Below, one piece after another: positions 17,088-29,945 of a stretch of 32,527 nt of DNA. Every line of letters starts with the position of its first letter. Position 1 is the stretch's first letter. This DNA comes from Nocardia donostiensis (GTDB lineage Bacteria > Actinomycetota > Actinomycetes > Mycobacteriales > Mycobacteriaceae), in the NCBI RefSeq assembly GCF_002081715.1, contig NZ_MUKP01000050.1:1-32527 (forward strand), in the 5' to 3' direction. The position numbers and the translations under genes were made by a program. The notes below the pieces were generated by a model. The model saw nothing but the letters and a program-made list of their open reading frames with translations. It did not search any database and was not told where the DNA came from.

Positions 17088-18215
17088 ATGTCTGCTGATG
17101 CTGCGCGGCGTGCGCCCGACTACGCGGCGCGCCGAGGTGCGCTGCGGAGCCTGCTGGTGGAGAACGAGATCGACGGGCTGCTGGTCACCGATCTGGTGAA
17201 CGTCAGGTACCTGACCGGGTTCACCGGGTCCAACGCAGCGCTGCTCGTGTACTCGTGGGACACCCCCGGCGCCGAGGAGCGGACCGTGATCGGCACCGAC
17301 GGGCGTTACGACACCCAGGTCGGCGAACAGGTGCCCGATCTGTGTGCCGAAATCGCGCGCGCCAGCACCCGCCGGGTGCTCGAACTGGCGGGAGAATGGC
17401 AGTTCGGCCGGGTCGGCTACGAAAGCCATGTGGTGACCGTCGATCAGCATCGCGGTTTCGAGGAGCTGACCACCGGACTGGAACTGGTCGCCACCCCAGG
17501 ATTGGTCGAGCAGTTACGCATGGTCAAAGACGACTACGAGGTGGACCGGCTGCGGGCCGCCTGCGCGGTCGGCGACGCCGCGTTGGCCGTTTTGCTCGAG
17601 CGAGGCTCACTGCGGCCGGGACGGACTGAACGGCAGGTGGCCAGGGAACTCGAGTGGGCGATGTTCGAACTCGGCGCCGATGCAGTCGCGTTCGAAACCA
17701 TCGTGGCAGCCGGCGCGAATTCCGCGGTCCCGCATCATCGGCCGACGGATGCGGTGCTGGCGACCGGTGATTTCGTCAAGATCGATTTCGGGGCGGTGGT
17801 CGGTGGCTACCACTCCGATATGACCCGCACCTTCGTCCTCGGCCGTCCCGCCGACTGGCAGCGTGAGGTGTACGCTCTGGTTCAGCAGGCGCAGCGGGCC
17901 GGATGCGAGGCGTTGGCGCCTGGCGTGCCGGTCGCCGACGTCGATGCCGCCGCCCGGGCGGTGATCGCCGAAGCAGGGCACGGCTCCCTATTCGTGCACG
18001 GTCTCGGTCACGGTGTCGGTCTGCGCATCCACGAAGCGCCCGGAATTGCCAAAACCGGCACGGGTACACTGCTGTCTGGCGTGGCGGTGACCGTCGAACC
18101 AGGTGTGTACTTTCCCGGCCGCGGCGGGGTCCGGATCGAGGACACGCTCGTGGTGCGCGAAGGGGGCCCGGAACTGCTCACCAACACCAGCAAAGATCTG
18201 ACCGTCGTCGACTGA
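17088..18215 (+). CDS. pepQ: Xaa-Pro dipeptidase/aminopeptidase (M24B family)
   Basis: The 375-residue cytosolic metallopeptidase cleaves peptides next to proline. An N-terminal creatinase-like domain (to about residue 140) precedes the pita-bread catalytic domain. All five metal ligands are visible: D233 and D244 (VKIDFGAVVGGYHSDMTRTF), H308 (VHGLGHGVGL), E337 (VTVEPGVY) and E351 (VRIEDT). It is placed directly before efp and nusB, as in M. tuberculosis (Rv2535c). EF-P helps ribosomes through proline runs, so the neighbours share a proline theme, but that link is only suggestive. efp follows after 36 bp. Confidence 0.93.
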   Translation: MSADAARRAPDYAARRGALRSLLVENEIDGLLVTDLVNVRYLTGFTGSNAALLVYSWDTPGAEERTVIGTDGRYDTQVGEQVPDLCAEIARASTRRVLELAGEWQFGRVGYESHVVTVDQHRGFEELTTGLELVATPGLVEQLRMVKDDYEVDRLRAACAVGDAALAVLLERGSLRPGRTERQVARELEWAMFELGADAVAFETIVAAGANSAVPHHRPTDAVLATGDFVKIDFGAVVGGYHSDMTRTFVLGRPADWQREVYALVQQAQRAGCEALAPGVPVADVDAAARAVIAEAGHGSLFVHGLGHGVGLRIHEAPGIAKTGTGTLLSGVAVTVEPGVYFPGRGGVRIEDTLVVREGGPELLTNTSKDLTVVD

Positions 18216-18251
18216 CGCCGGTCGCCCGAGACCCGAGGAGATCCCGAACCA

Positions 18252-18815
18252 GTGGCGGACACCAGCGACTTCAAGAACGGCCTCGTGCTGAAAATCGACG
18301 GTCAGCTCCAGCAGATCATCGAATTCCAGCACGTCAAGCCGGGTAAGGGTCCCGCCTTCGTCCGGACGAAGCTGAAGAACGTGCTGTCCGGCAAGACTAC
18401 CGACAAGACCTTCAACGCAGGCGTGAAGGTGGAGACCGCAACGGTCGACCGCCGTGATATGACCTACCTGTACCACGACGGCACCGACTATGTCTTCATG
18501 GACGGGGAGACCTTCGACCAGATCGCCATCCCCGAGGCCACCATCGGCGACAGCGCCCGCTTCCTGTTGGAGAACATGAGCGTGCAGGTCGCCACCCACG
18601 AGGGCGCGCCGCTGTATGTCGAACTGCCCGTATCGGTCGAGCTCGAAGTCACCCACACCGATATCGGCCTGCAGGGCGACCGGTCCACCGGCGGCACCAA
18701 ACCCGCCACCCTGGAGACCGGCGCCGAGGTCCAGGTTCCGCTGTTCATCAACACCGGCGACAAGTTGCGCATCGATTCGCGCGACGGCAGCTACCTCGGC
18801 CGGGTCAACGCCTGA
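18252..18815 (+). CDS. efp: Translation elongation factor P
   Basis: The 187-residue three-domain protein relieves ribosome stalling at polyproline. Domain I has FQHVKPGKGPAFVRTKLKN with K32 at the loop tip that contacts the P-site tRNA. No modifying enzyme (EpmA, YmfI or EarP-like) is in the window. Domain III ends TGDKLRIDSRDGSYLGRVNA, a family signature. The GTG start at 18252 has GAGGAG about 11 nt upstream. It lies between pepQ and nusB. Confidence 0.97.
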   Translation: MADTSDFKNGLVLKIDGQLQQIIEFQHVKPGKGPAFVRTKLKNVLSGKTTDKTFNAGVKVETATVDRRDMTYLYHDGTDYVFMDGETFDQIAIPEATIGDSARFLLENMSVQVATHEGAPLYVELPVSVELEVTHTDIGLQGDRSTGGTKPATLETGAEVQVPLFINTGDKLRIDSRDGSYLGRVNA

Positions 18816-18897
18816 TCGCAGCACCCGGACGCGGGCGGCGCGCGGTGCACACAGCGCACGGCGCCGCCATCCACACAGACGACGAGAACAGGTGATC

Positions 18898-19407
18898 GTG
18901 GCGGATCAGCCCGCGGACAGGAAGTCCGCATACAAAAAGCTCGGTGCCCGGCACAAGGCGCGCCGCCGGGCGGTGGATCTGCTGTTCGAGGCAGAGGCCC
19001 GCGATATCGATCCGGCCGATCTCGCCGACGAACGCGTGGAACTGGCCGCCCGTGATCAAGCGGTTGCGCCCGTGCATGCCTACACCCGCACCCTGGTGGA
19101 CGGCGTCGCCGAGGACTTGGACCGGGTCGACGGCACTATCGAGTCCTATCTGCAGGACTGGACCCTGTCCCGGCTGCCTGCCGTGGACCGCGCCATTCTG
19201 CGTGTCGCGGTATGGGAACTGCTCCACGCCACCGACGTCCCGCCGGTCGTCGCGGTCGACGAGGCGGTGGAACTGGCCAAGGAACTGTCCACCGATGATT
19301 CCCCGTCCTTCGTAAACGGCGTACTCGGCCAGGTAGTTCTCGTCGCACCGCAGGTCCGTGCCGCCGCCGCGGCCACCAGGGCGCCGCGCCAGGAACCGGA
19401 GCCGTGA
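18898..19407 (+). CDS. nusB: Transcription antitermination factor NusB
   Basis: The 169-residue all-helical protein binds boxA RNA with NusE (S10) to antiterminate rRNA transcription. Signatures are KARRRAVDLLFEAEARD, LSRLPAVDRAILRVAVWELLHATDVPPVVAVDEAVELAKELSTDDS-type helices (read in parts) and FVNGVLGQV. The GTG at 18898 is preferred, with AGGTG just upstream; an in-frame GTG at 18892 is an alternative. It lies 82 bp after efp. Its stop overlaps the next gene (GTGA). Confidence 0.95.
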   Translation: MADQPADRKSAYKKLGARHKARRRAVDLLFEAEARDIDPADLADERVELAARDQAVAPVHAYTRTLVDGVAEDLDRVDGTIESYLQDWTLSRLPAVDRAILRVAVWELLHATDVPPVVAVDEAVELAKELSTDDSPSFVNGVLGQVVLVAPQVRAAAAATRAPRQEPEP

Positions 19408-19667
19408 GGGTGCGCAAATACCTGGTCATGGTGATGCGTACCCCGCGCTTCGATCCATCCGTGGTGCAACCGCATCAACAGTTCCTGGCCGAGCTGCGCG
19501 AACAGGGCCGGCTGCAGGAAACGGGCCGTTTCACCGACAACAGTGGCGGCGCGTACATCCTGTTGGCCGACTCTCTGGACCAGGCTCGCGATATCGCGTT
19601 CACCGACCCGGCGCACACCACCGGTGCATCAGAGCTCACCGTGTACGAATGGGAGATCACCGGCTGA
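19404..19667 (+). CDS. YciI-like (YCII-related domain) small protein
   Basis: The 87-residue protein resembles the YCII-related/DGPF ferredoxin-like domain: KYLVMVMRTPRFDPSVV at the start, QPHQQFLAELREQGRLQETGRF in the middle, GGAYILLADSLDQARDIAFTDP, and ELTVYEWEI at the end. Family members are small homodimers, often of unknown or dehydrogenase/haloacid-type function. The GTG start overlaps the nusB stop by 4 nt, so it is translationally coupled to nusB. The function cannot be named. Confidence 0.8.
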   Translation: MRVRKYLVMVMRTPRFDPSVVQPHQQFLAELREQGRLQETGRFTDNSGGAYILLADSLDQARDIAFTDPAHTTGASELTVYEWEITG

Positions 19668-20111
19668 CCCGGCGTAACCCGACTGTTTCAGCGCTCCATG
19701 CCACAGAGCAGGGCAGACATGGTTGCGTGCCCGGCCGAGCGCCAACCGCTGGTACAGCGCCGACTCATGGTCTTTCCCGAGCATGGAGGCCAGCGCTGGC
19801 TGCACGGATGAGCCGACAACAGCTTTTCGGCGTCACGGATACGTGCAGGCTCGCCGAGTCATCATTTCTTCCTGCTGCGCCGCTGATCCTGGTCGGTGCT
19901 GAACGCGCCCGCCGGTGGGTGTACGGGAAACCGGCGGGCGCGATTCCGCGGCGCTGTTCGAGCCGCGGCGTCGAGGACGCGCCACAGGCGGCCGTCCTCC
20001 TCACCGATCATGAAACCTCAACCACACTGCAGGTCAATTCGAGTGGGTCCACCGAGGGGATCTGCGGGCGATCTCACATCCCCGACAGGTCGTCCTGGTG
20101 CGGCGAGTTGC
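19668..20111. other. Gap between convergent YciI-like and HD-domain genes
   Basis: This 444-bp stretch has no credible gene. It holds the hairpin at 19904-19942. I see no tRNA, riboswitch or direct repeat in it. Confidence 0.5.
19904..19942. terminator. Hairpin terminator in convergent gap
   Basis: CGCGCCCGCCGGT (19904-19916) and ACCGGCGGGCGCG (19930-19942) pair perfectly over 13 bp around a 13-nt loop. It lies between two convergent genes, about 237 bp from the + strand gene and 170 bp from the minus strand gene. There is no T tract. Confidence 0.55.
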
Positions 20112-20825
20112 TCAGTCGCCCGACAGAATGGCGTCGAACCGTTCGTCGGCCAGGTCGAGTTGTTCGAGGATGTGCTGTTTGACGTGGTCGGCCAGCGGTG
20201 TATCCGCGCGCGTGACCAGGTCGCGGTAGACATCGGTGAGCGGGCGATATTTGGTGGCGAGTTTGCCCAGGTGGGATCCGGTGGCGTAGAGGATGCCGAC
20301 CCCGTTGTCGGTGAAATCCGACAGTTTCACCACTCGCGCCCACGGGTTCCGGTCCAGCCGGTCGGCGATGTGTTCGCGGTACTGTTCGTGCCGGTCGCGG
20401 GTGGGATCGGGCTCCGGATTCGTCACCGTGGCAACGAGATCCGCGACGCGGCGACCGAACCGGGCAGCCAGTTCGTCGAGCGCGGCTTCGGTGCGCGGGC
20501 CAGGCCGGTTGCCTGCGAGTTCGGCCGGATGATCTTCCACCGAGTCGTGCAGGAGACCGGCGATCACCACATCGGGATCGCGGACCGCATAATGGCTGGC
20601 GATGCGGATCCCCACCCGCATCAGATGATTGATATACGGTTCGCGCCCGTAGTTGTCGTCGCGGTGCAGTTCGTCGGCGAGGGCGAGCGCCTCGGTGATC
20701 CGGTCCGAATCCGGTAATTCCGCGATCTCCCATAGCAATCGGTCGCGTAGACCCTGCTCCCCGTAGACATCGCTGATCGTGTGCAGCGGCATCACCGCCA
20801 ACACTCCCGCCCCTGGATGGTTCAT
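20112..20825 (-). CDS. HD-domain phosphohydrolase resembling small alarmone hydrolases (RelA/SpoT HD type)
   Basis: The 237-residue protein contains a RelA/SpoT-type HD fold: YINHLMRVGIRIA with H67, AGLLHDSVED with H93-D94 and E97-D98, and VVKLSDFTDN with K167, D170 and N174. These are the positions used for manganese binding and catalysis in Rel hydrolase and MESH1 proteins. No synthetase, TGS or ACT domain is present, so it is a stand-alone hydrolase type. In Rel the last motif is usually KLADRxxN; here phenylalanine stands in for arginine. The ATG at 20825 follows a well-formed promoter with a leaderless layout. It is monocistronic. ppGpp as substrate is an inference; a different nucleotide is possible. 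Confidence 0.75.
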   Translation of the reverse strand: MNHPGAGVLAVMPLHTISDVYGEQGLRDRLLWEIAELPDSDRITEALALADELHRDDNYGREPYINHLMRVGIRIASHYAVRDPDVVIAGLLHDSVEDHPAELAGNRPGPRTEAALDELAARFGRRVADLVATVTNPEPDPTRDRHEQYREHIADRLDRNPWARVVKLSDFTDNGVGILYATGSHLGKLATKYRPLTDVYRDLVTRADTPLADHVKQHILEQLDLADERFDAILSGD

Positions 20826-20831
20826 GCAGTC

Positions 20832-20860
20832 AATCTAAGTCGTGCTTTCGGTGATGTCAT
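20832..20860 (-). promoter_or_regulatory. Promoter of the HD-domain gene (leaderless)
   Basis: On the minus strand ATGACA (20860-20855) and TAGATT (20837-20832) are separated by 17 bp, close to the SigA consensus. The -10 ends 6 nt before the ATG at 20825 and there is no ribosome site. Confidence 0.6.
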
Positions 20861-21017
20861 CGGGCTGACCGGGAAAGCATGCTGTTCGTGGGCGATCCCA
20901 CAGTCGGTGCGATGCTCATGCCCAGCGCGAGCAACCGCGCCCACGCTCGCTCCCGTGGCCCGGCTCACATCTGCATTCTCGCCGGTCACCTGCCGAAAAG
21001 TGGTCTCGGCGGGCTGC

Positions 21018-21023
21018 TAGGCT
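21018..21023 (+). promoter_or_regulatory. Putative -10 box of the pyr operon
   Basis: TAGGCT fits TANNNT and would start transcription near 21030, leaving a leader of about 50 nt that holds the PyrR-type RNA motif. No clear -35 is seen. Confidence 0.35.
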
Positions 21024-21045
21024 ACTGGCCGTAAGACATCCTTTA

Positions 21046-21080
21046 ACGGACCGTCCGGTGAGGCGGGGAAGGAGGTCGGT
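21046..21080 (+). promoter_or_regulatory. PyrR-binding loop in the pyrR leader, overlapping the ribosome site
   Basis: TCCGGTGAGGC at 21054-21064 matches the core UCCNGNGAGGY of the PyrR-binding consensus. Flanking bases ACGGACC (21046-21052) and GGTCGGT (21074-21080) pair at six of seven positions. The stem would therefore take up part of the Shine-Dalgarno GGAGG (21071-21075) before the ATG at 21081. This layout fits translational repression by UMP-bound PyrR, as reported for mycobacterial pyr operons. Confidence 0.7.
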
Positions 21081-21740
21081 ATGGCTGTGCCCGAGGAACG
21101 GGCAGCCACATCCGGCGCTGCCGCGGTACCGGCAAGCGGAAGCGAAGCGACCGGTCAGGCGCAGCGGCACACCCCGGAATGGGTGGCGGCGGGGCGAGAG
21201 CTGCTCTCGGCTTCCGATGTCGGCCGCACCATCGCACGTATCGCGCATCAGATCATCGAGAAAACCGCCCTCGACGCGGGCGAAGCCGACGCGCCTCGGG
21301 TGGTGCTGATCGGTATCCCGACGCGGGGCACCACGCTCGCCGCCCGGCTCACGGACAAGATCGAGGAATTCTCCGGTGTCCGGCCCGCGCTCGGCTCACT
21401 CGACATCACCCTCTACCGCGACGATCTGCGCAGCCGTCCGCATCGCCCGCTGGAACGCACCTCGGTGCCCGAGGGTGGGATCGAGGACGCGCTGGTCGTG
21501 CTGGTCGACGATGTCCTGTTCTCCGGGCGCACCGTCCGCTCCGCCCTCGACGGCCTGCGCGACCTCGGCCGACCACGCGCCGTGCAGCTGGCGGTGCTCA
21601 TCGATCGCGGTCACCGCGAACTGCCGATCCGCGCCGATTTCGTCGGCAAGAACGTGCCAACGGCGCGCACCGAGGATATTTCGGTGCTGCTCACCGAGCA
21701 CGACGGCCGTGACGGTGTGTATTTGCACCAGGAGGCGTGA
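21081..21740 (+). CDS. pyrR: PyrR, pyrimidine operon regulator / uracil phosphoribosyltransferase
   Basis: The 219-residue product senses UMP/UTP and PRPP and binds pyr mRNA; many homologues also have uracil phosphoribosyltransferase activity. The PRPP loop VVLVDDVLFSGRT has D143/D144. Other signatures are IARIAHQIIEK, LIGIPTRGTTLA, GSLDITLYRDDL and FVGKNVPTAR. It is about 25 residues longer at the N-terminus than the M. tuberculosis protein; that part is Ala/Gly/Ser-rich. The ATG at 21081 has GGAGG 5 nt upstream, inside a PyrR-type RNA loop. Its stop overlaps pyrB. Confidence 0.95.
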   Translation: MAVPEERAATSGAAAVPASGSEATGQAQRHTPEWVAAGRELLSASDVGRTIARIAHQIIEKTALDAGEADAPRVVLIGIPTRGTTLAARLTDKIEEFSGVRPALGSLDITLYRDDLRSRPHRPLERTSVPEGGIEDALVVLVDDVLFSGRTVRSALDGLRDLGRPRAVQLAVLIDRGHRELPIRADFVGKNVPTARTEDISVLLTEHDGRDGVYLHQEA

Positions 21741-22696
21741 TGCGGCACCTTTTGACGGTCACCGACCTGGATCGCGCCGCCGCCACCGAACTGCTGGACG
21801 AAGCCGAACGTTTCGAACAGGCGTTGCTCGGCCGCGAGGTGCGCAAACTGCCCACGCTGCGCGGGCGCACCGTGATGACGGTGTTCTTCGAGAACTCCAC
21901 CCGTACCCGGGTTTCGTTCGAGGTGGCGGGTAAGTGGATGAGTGCCGACGTGATCAACGTGAGCGCGAGCAGTTCCTCGGTCGCCAAGGGTGAATCGCTG
22001 CGCGATACCGCGCTCACCTTGCACGCGGCCGGCGCGGACGCGCTGATCGTGCGGCATCCGTCCTCGGGCGCCGCACATCAGATCGCCCGCTGGTTCGAAC
22101 AGTGGTCGCAACGGACGGCGGTGTCGGTGCCCGCCGTGATCAACGCCGGCGACGGTATGCACCAACACCCCACCCAGGCCCTGCTGGACGCGCTCACCCT
22201 GCGCCAGCGGCTCGGCGATATCGCGGGCAAGCGGGTGGTGATCGTCGGCGATATCCTGCACAGCCGCGTCGCCCGGTCCAATGCGTTCCTGCTGTCCACC
22301 CTCGGCGCAGAAGTGGTGCTGGTCGCCCCGCATACGCTGCTTCCGGTGGGGGTGCGTGACTGGCCGGTGCGGGTGACACCGGATCTGGACGCGGAGCTGC
22401 CCGGCGCGGACGCGGTGCTGATGCTGCGGGTGCAGGCCGAACGGATGAACGGCGGTTTCTTCCCGTCGGCCCGCGAATACGCGGTCAACTACGGCCTGTC
22501 CGAGCGCAGACTGGCGATGCTCGACGACCATGCGGTGGTGTTGCATCCGGGACCGATGCTGCGCGGTATGGAGATCGCGTCGTCGGTTGCCGATTCGCCG
22601 AAGGCCGCGGTCCTGCAACAGGTGACGAACGGAGTCCATATGCGGATGGCGGTGCTGTTCCGGCTGCTGGTCGGAACCGAGGAGGCAGCGGCATGA
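21740..22696 (+). CDS. pyrB: Aspartate carbamoyltransferase catalytic subunit
   Basis: The 318-residue enzyme joins carbamoyl phosphate and aspartate. The carbamoyl-phosphate motif is ENSTRTR (S53-R57). Other signatures are AKGESLRDTALTL, NAGDGMHQHPTQALLD, VVIVGDILHSRVARSN, LMLRVQAERM and HPGPMLRG. No pyrI-like regulatory subunit is present. The ATG at 21740 is chosen over the GTG at 21737 because GGAGG lies 4 nt before it. It overlaps the pyrR stop by one base (TGATG) and pyrC by four. Confidence 0.97.
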   Translation: MRHLLTVTDLDRAAATELLDEAERFEQALLGREVRKLPTLRGRTVMTVFFENSTRTRVSFEVAGKWMSADVINVSASSSSVAKGESLRDTALTLHAAGADALIVRHPSSGAAHQIARWFEQWSQRTAVSVPAVINAGDGMHQHPTQALLDALTLRQRLGDIAGKRVVIVGDILHSRVARSNAFLLSTLGAEVVLVAPHTLLPVGVRDWPVRVTPDLDAELPGADAVLMLRVQAERMNGGFFPSAREYAVNYGLSERRLAMLDDHAVVLHPGPMLRGMEIASSVADSPKAAVLQQVTNGVHMRMAVLFRLLVGTEEAAA

Positions 22697-24129
22697 GCGG
22701 TCAGCGGCCGGAGGAGGCAGCAGAGCATAACCACGGAGGCCGTCCACCCATGCCAAATGAACACAGCATGAGTGGTCAGCGGCCGGATGAAACCGGCATG
22801 ACATCGAGCGCCACTGTGCTGATCAAAGGTGCCCGACCCTACGGCGAGGGTGAGCCGGTCGATGTGCTGATCAGCGACGGGCAGATCCGTGAGATCGCGA
22901 CCTCACTGGGTGTGGTCGACGCCGAAATCGTCGAGGCGAACGGGCAGATCCTGTTGCCCGGTTTCGTGGATCTGCACACCCACCTGCGTGAACCCGGCCG
23001 GGAGGACACCGAGACCATCGAGTCCGGCTCGGCGGCTGCCGCGCTCGGCGGATACACGGCGGTGTTCGCTATGGCCAACACCAACCCGGTCGCCGATTCG
23101 CATGTGGTCACCGACCATGTCTGGCGGCGCGGCCGAGAGGTCGGCCTGGTCGACGTGTATCCGGTGGGTGCGGTCACCGTCGGTCTCGAGGGGAAACAGC
23201 TCGCGGAGATGGGTACCATGGCCGCCGGGGTGGGCGCGGTGCGGATGTTCTCCGACGACGGCCACTGCGTGTACGACCCGCTGATCATGCGCCGTGCGCT
23301 GGAATATGCGAACTCCCTTGGCGTGCTCATCGCCCAGCATGCGGAGGAGCCGCGGCTGACCGTCGGCGCGGTGGCGCACGAGGGGCCGACCGCGGCCCGG
23401 CTGGGTTTGGCGGGCTGGCCGCGGGCCGCCGAGGAATCCATCGTCGCCAGGGACGCGCTGCTCGCCCGGGACGCGGGCGCCCGCGTGCACATCTGCCACG
23501 CCTCCACCGCGGGAACGGTGGAGCTGGTGAGATGGGCTAAATCCCAGGGCATTTCCATCACCGCCGAGGTGACACCACATCATCTGCTGCTGGACGATTC
23601 CCGGCTGGAGACCTATGACGCGGTCAACAAGGTGAACCCGCCGCTGCGGGAACCCTCCGACGCCGCCGCCCTGCGACAGGCGCTGGCCGACGGTGTCGTC
23701 GACTGTGTCGCCACCGATCACGCCCCACACGCCGAACAGGACAAATGCTGTGAGTTCGCGGTGGCCCGGCCCGGTATGCTCGGCCTGCAGACCGCATTGT
23801 CGATCGTGGTCGAGACCATGGTGCGGCCGGGTCTGCTGGACTGGCGCGGGGTGGCGCGGGTGATGAGCGAGCGTCCGGCCGATATCGTCGGGCTCGACGA
23901 GCACGGCAGGCCGATCTCGGTGGGCGAACCGGCCAACCTGGTACTGGTCGATCCGGATGCGACCTGGACGGTGCACGCCGGCGAGCTGGCCAGTATCTCC
24001 GCCAATACGCCGTACGAGGCGATGACCCTGCCGGGACGCGTCACCGCTACGCTGCTGCGCGGCCGTATCACCGCCCGTGACGGCGAGATCGTCGCACCGG
24101 TGAGCGGTTATCGGCCCGGAGGTGGGTGA
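22693..24129 (+). CDS. pyrC: Dihydroorotase (class I), with duplicated N-terminal start region
   Basis: This zinc enzyme closes carbamoyl aspartate to dihydroorotate. Metal-site motifs are DLHTHLREPG, MFSDDGH, QHAEEP, CHAS and ATDHAPH, followed by PGMLGLQT. The M. tuberculosis protein begins at the counterpart of residue 39 or so (VLIKGARPYGEG). The ATG at 22693 overlaps the pyrB stop (ATGA) and has a strong GAGGAGG, giving 478 residues. An in-frame ATG at 22798 gives a more typical 443. The extra 35 residues contain MSGQRP twice, encoded by a 20-bp near-perfect direct repeat. I annotate the longer form; the true start needs proof. Confidence 0.93.
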   Translation: MSGQRPEEAAEHNHGGRPPMPNEHSMSGQRPDETGMTSSATVLIKGARPYGEGEPVDVLISDGQIREIATSLGVVDAEIVEANGQILLPGFVDLHTHLREPGREDTETIESGSAAAALGGYTAVFAMANTNPVADSHVVTDHVWRRGREVGLVDVYPVGAVTVGLEGKQLAEMGTMAAGVGAVRMFSDDGHCVYDPLIMRRALEYANSLGVLIAQHAEEPRLTVGAVAHEGPTAARLGLAGWPRAAEESIVARDALLARDAGARVHICHASTAGTVELVRWAKSQGISITAEVTPHHLLLDDSRLETYDAVNKVNPPLREPSDAAALRQALADGVVDCVATDHAPHAEQDKCCEFAVARPGMLGLQTALSIVVETMVRPGLLDWRGVARVMSERPADIVGLDEHGRPISVGEPANLVLVDPDATWTVHAGELASISANTPYEAMTLPGRVTATLLRGRITARDGEIVAPVSGYRPGGG

Positions 24130-24622
24130 TGGAACGGGCATTGTGGGTTATCGGCCTGCTCGCGGCGTGGGCGCTGCTGGTCTACCTCATGTATCTGGGG
24201 TGGCGCAACCGCGGGAAACGGCAGGCGGACCGGATCGGTGAGCTGCCGGCGGTACCGGCCGAGCTCGGCGCCCAGGTGCTCGAGCCGACCACCGGCCTGT
24301 ATCTCGGCAGCACCATGGCGCCGAGCTGGCAGGACCGGATCGCGGTCGGTGATCTGGGTTATCGGGCAACCGCCGAACTGACCCGGTTCGAGCGGGGTGT
24401 GCTGCTGGAGCGCGACGGTGCCTCGGCGATCTGGATTCCTCAGGAATCGATCACTGCGGTGCGCACGGAGCGCGGCCACGCGGGCAAAGTGATGACCGAG
24501 GGTGGTGTGCTGGTGATTCGCTGGACACTGCCGACCGGAACCGAGATAGACACCGGTTTCCGAGGTGACGACAAGACGGTGTATCCGGCGTGGGCCCGGG
24601 TGACGACGGGAGACGACGAGCG

Positions 24623-24626
<4 letters not shown>
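24129..24626 (+). CDS. Membrane-anchored PH-like domain protein of the pyr operon
   Basis: The 165-residue protein has one N-terminal membrane helix (about residues 5-24), a short basic stretch, and a soluble domain rich in beta strands (LYLGSTMAPSWQDRI, AELTRFERGVLLERDGASAIWIPQESI, GVLVIRWTLPTGTEIDTGF). It matches by position and shape the M. tuberculosis pyr-operon membrane protein Rv1382, described as PH-like. The ATG at 24129 has GGAGG at 24118-24122 and overlaps the pyrC stop; the end overlaps carA (ATGA). The function is unknown, but the fixed place inside the pyr operon suggests a link to pyrimidine supply or mere co-transcription. Confidence 0.8.
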
Positions 24627-29074
<4,448 letters not shown>

Positions 29075-29082
<8 letters not shown>

Positions 29083-29932
29083 GCACGCGAGCTCCGATCC
29101 GCAGGGCCACGCGGCCTTCGGGGCTCGCCTGCGCGCGGCGATGCGGCGCTACGGTCCGCTGTGCGTCGGCATCGACCCCCATCCCGGGCTGCTGAACGCG
29201 TGGGGTCTCGGTGACGACACCAACGGACTGGAACAGTTCGCCGAGATCTGCGTCGAGGCGTTCGACGGGCTTGCGGCGCTGATCAAACCGCAGGTGGCGT
29301 TCTTCGAAGCATATGGTTCCGGCGGTATCGCAGTACTCGAACGCACCATCGAGGTACTGCGGGCCTCGGGCACCCTGGTGCTCGCCGACGCCAAACGCGG
29401 CGATATCGGCTCCACCATGGACGCCTACGCCCGAACCTGGCTGGCCGACGGACCGCTGGGCTCGGACGCGGTGACGGTCTCTCCGTACCTGGGCTTCGGT
29501 GCCCTCGACCCGGCGCTGCGCTCGGCGCGGGAGAACGGGCGCGGGGTGTTCGTGCTCGCCGCGACCTCGAATCCGGAGGCCGCGGCGGTGCAGCGTGCCG
29601 TCACCACAGCGGGGGTCAGCCTGGCCCAGTCGGTAGTGGACGCGGCCGCCCAGCACAATGCAGGCGCGGAGTTCGGGTCGGTCGGTGTCGTCGTCGGGGC
29701 GACATTGACCGAGGCGCCCGACCTGGCGGCGCTGAACGGCCCTGTGCTCATGCCGGGCGTCGGGGCCCAGGGTGGCGGCGCGGACAGTATCCGCGCCCTG
29801 CTGCCCGCGTCGCTGCTGCCTGCCGTGGTGCCGAACGTATCGCGGGAGATCCTGCGGGCAGGACCGTCGGTGGCGGCGTTGCGCGCCCGGCTGGCCGCGC
29901 TTCAGGATGAGTTCGCGTTTCTGCAGGGCTGA
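29075..29932 (+). CDS. pyrF: Orotidine 5'-phosphate decarboxylase (type 2)
   Basis: The 285-residue TIM-barrel enzyme makes UMP from OMP. Signatures are LCVGIDPHP, LIKPQVAFFEAYG, and the catalytic LADAKRGDIGSTM with D105, K107 and D110. Further motifs are SPYLGFGAL, FVLAATSNPEA, VVVGAT and MPGVGAQGG. This is the type 2 family used by mycobacteria. The GTG at 29075 overlaps carB by 8 nt; the ribosome site is poor, so translation probably depends on coupling. It is the last gene of the operon and a T-rich terminator follows. Confidence 0.95.
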
Positions 29933-29945
29933 TCGGGCAGGTACG

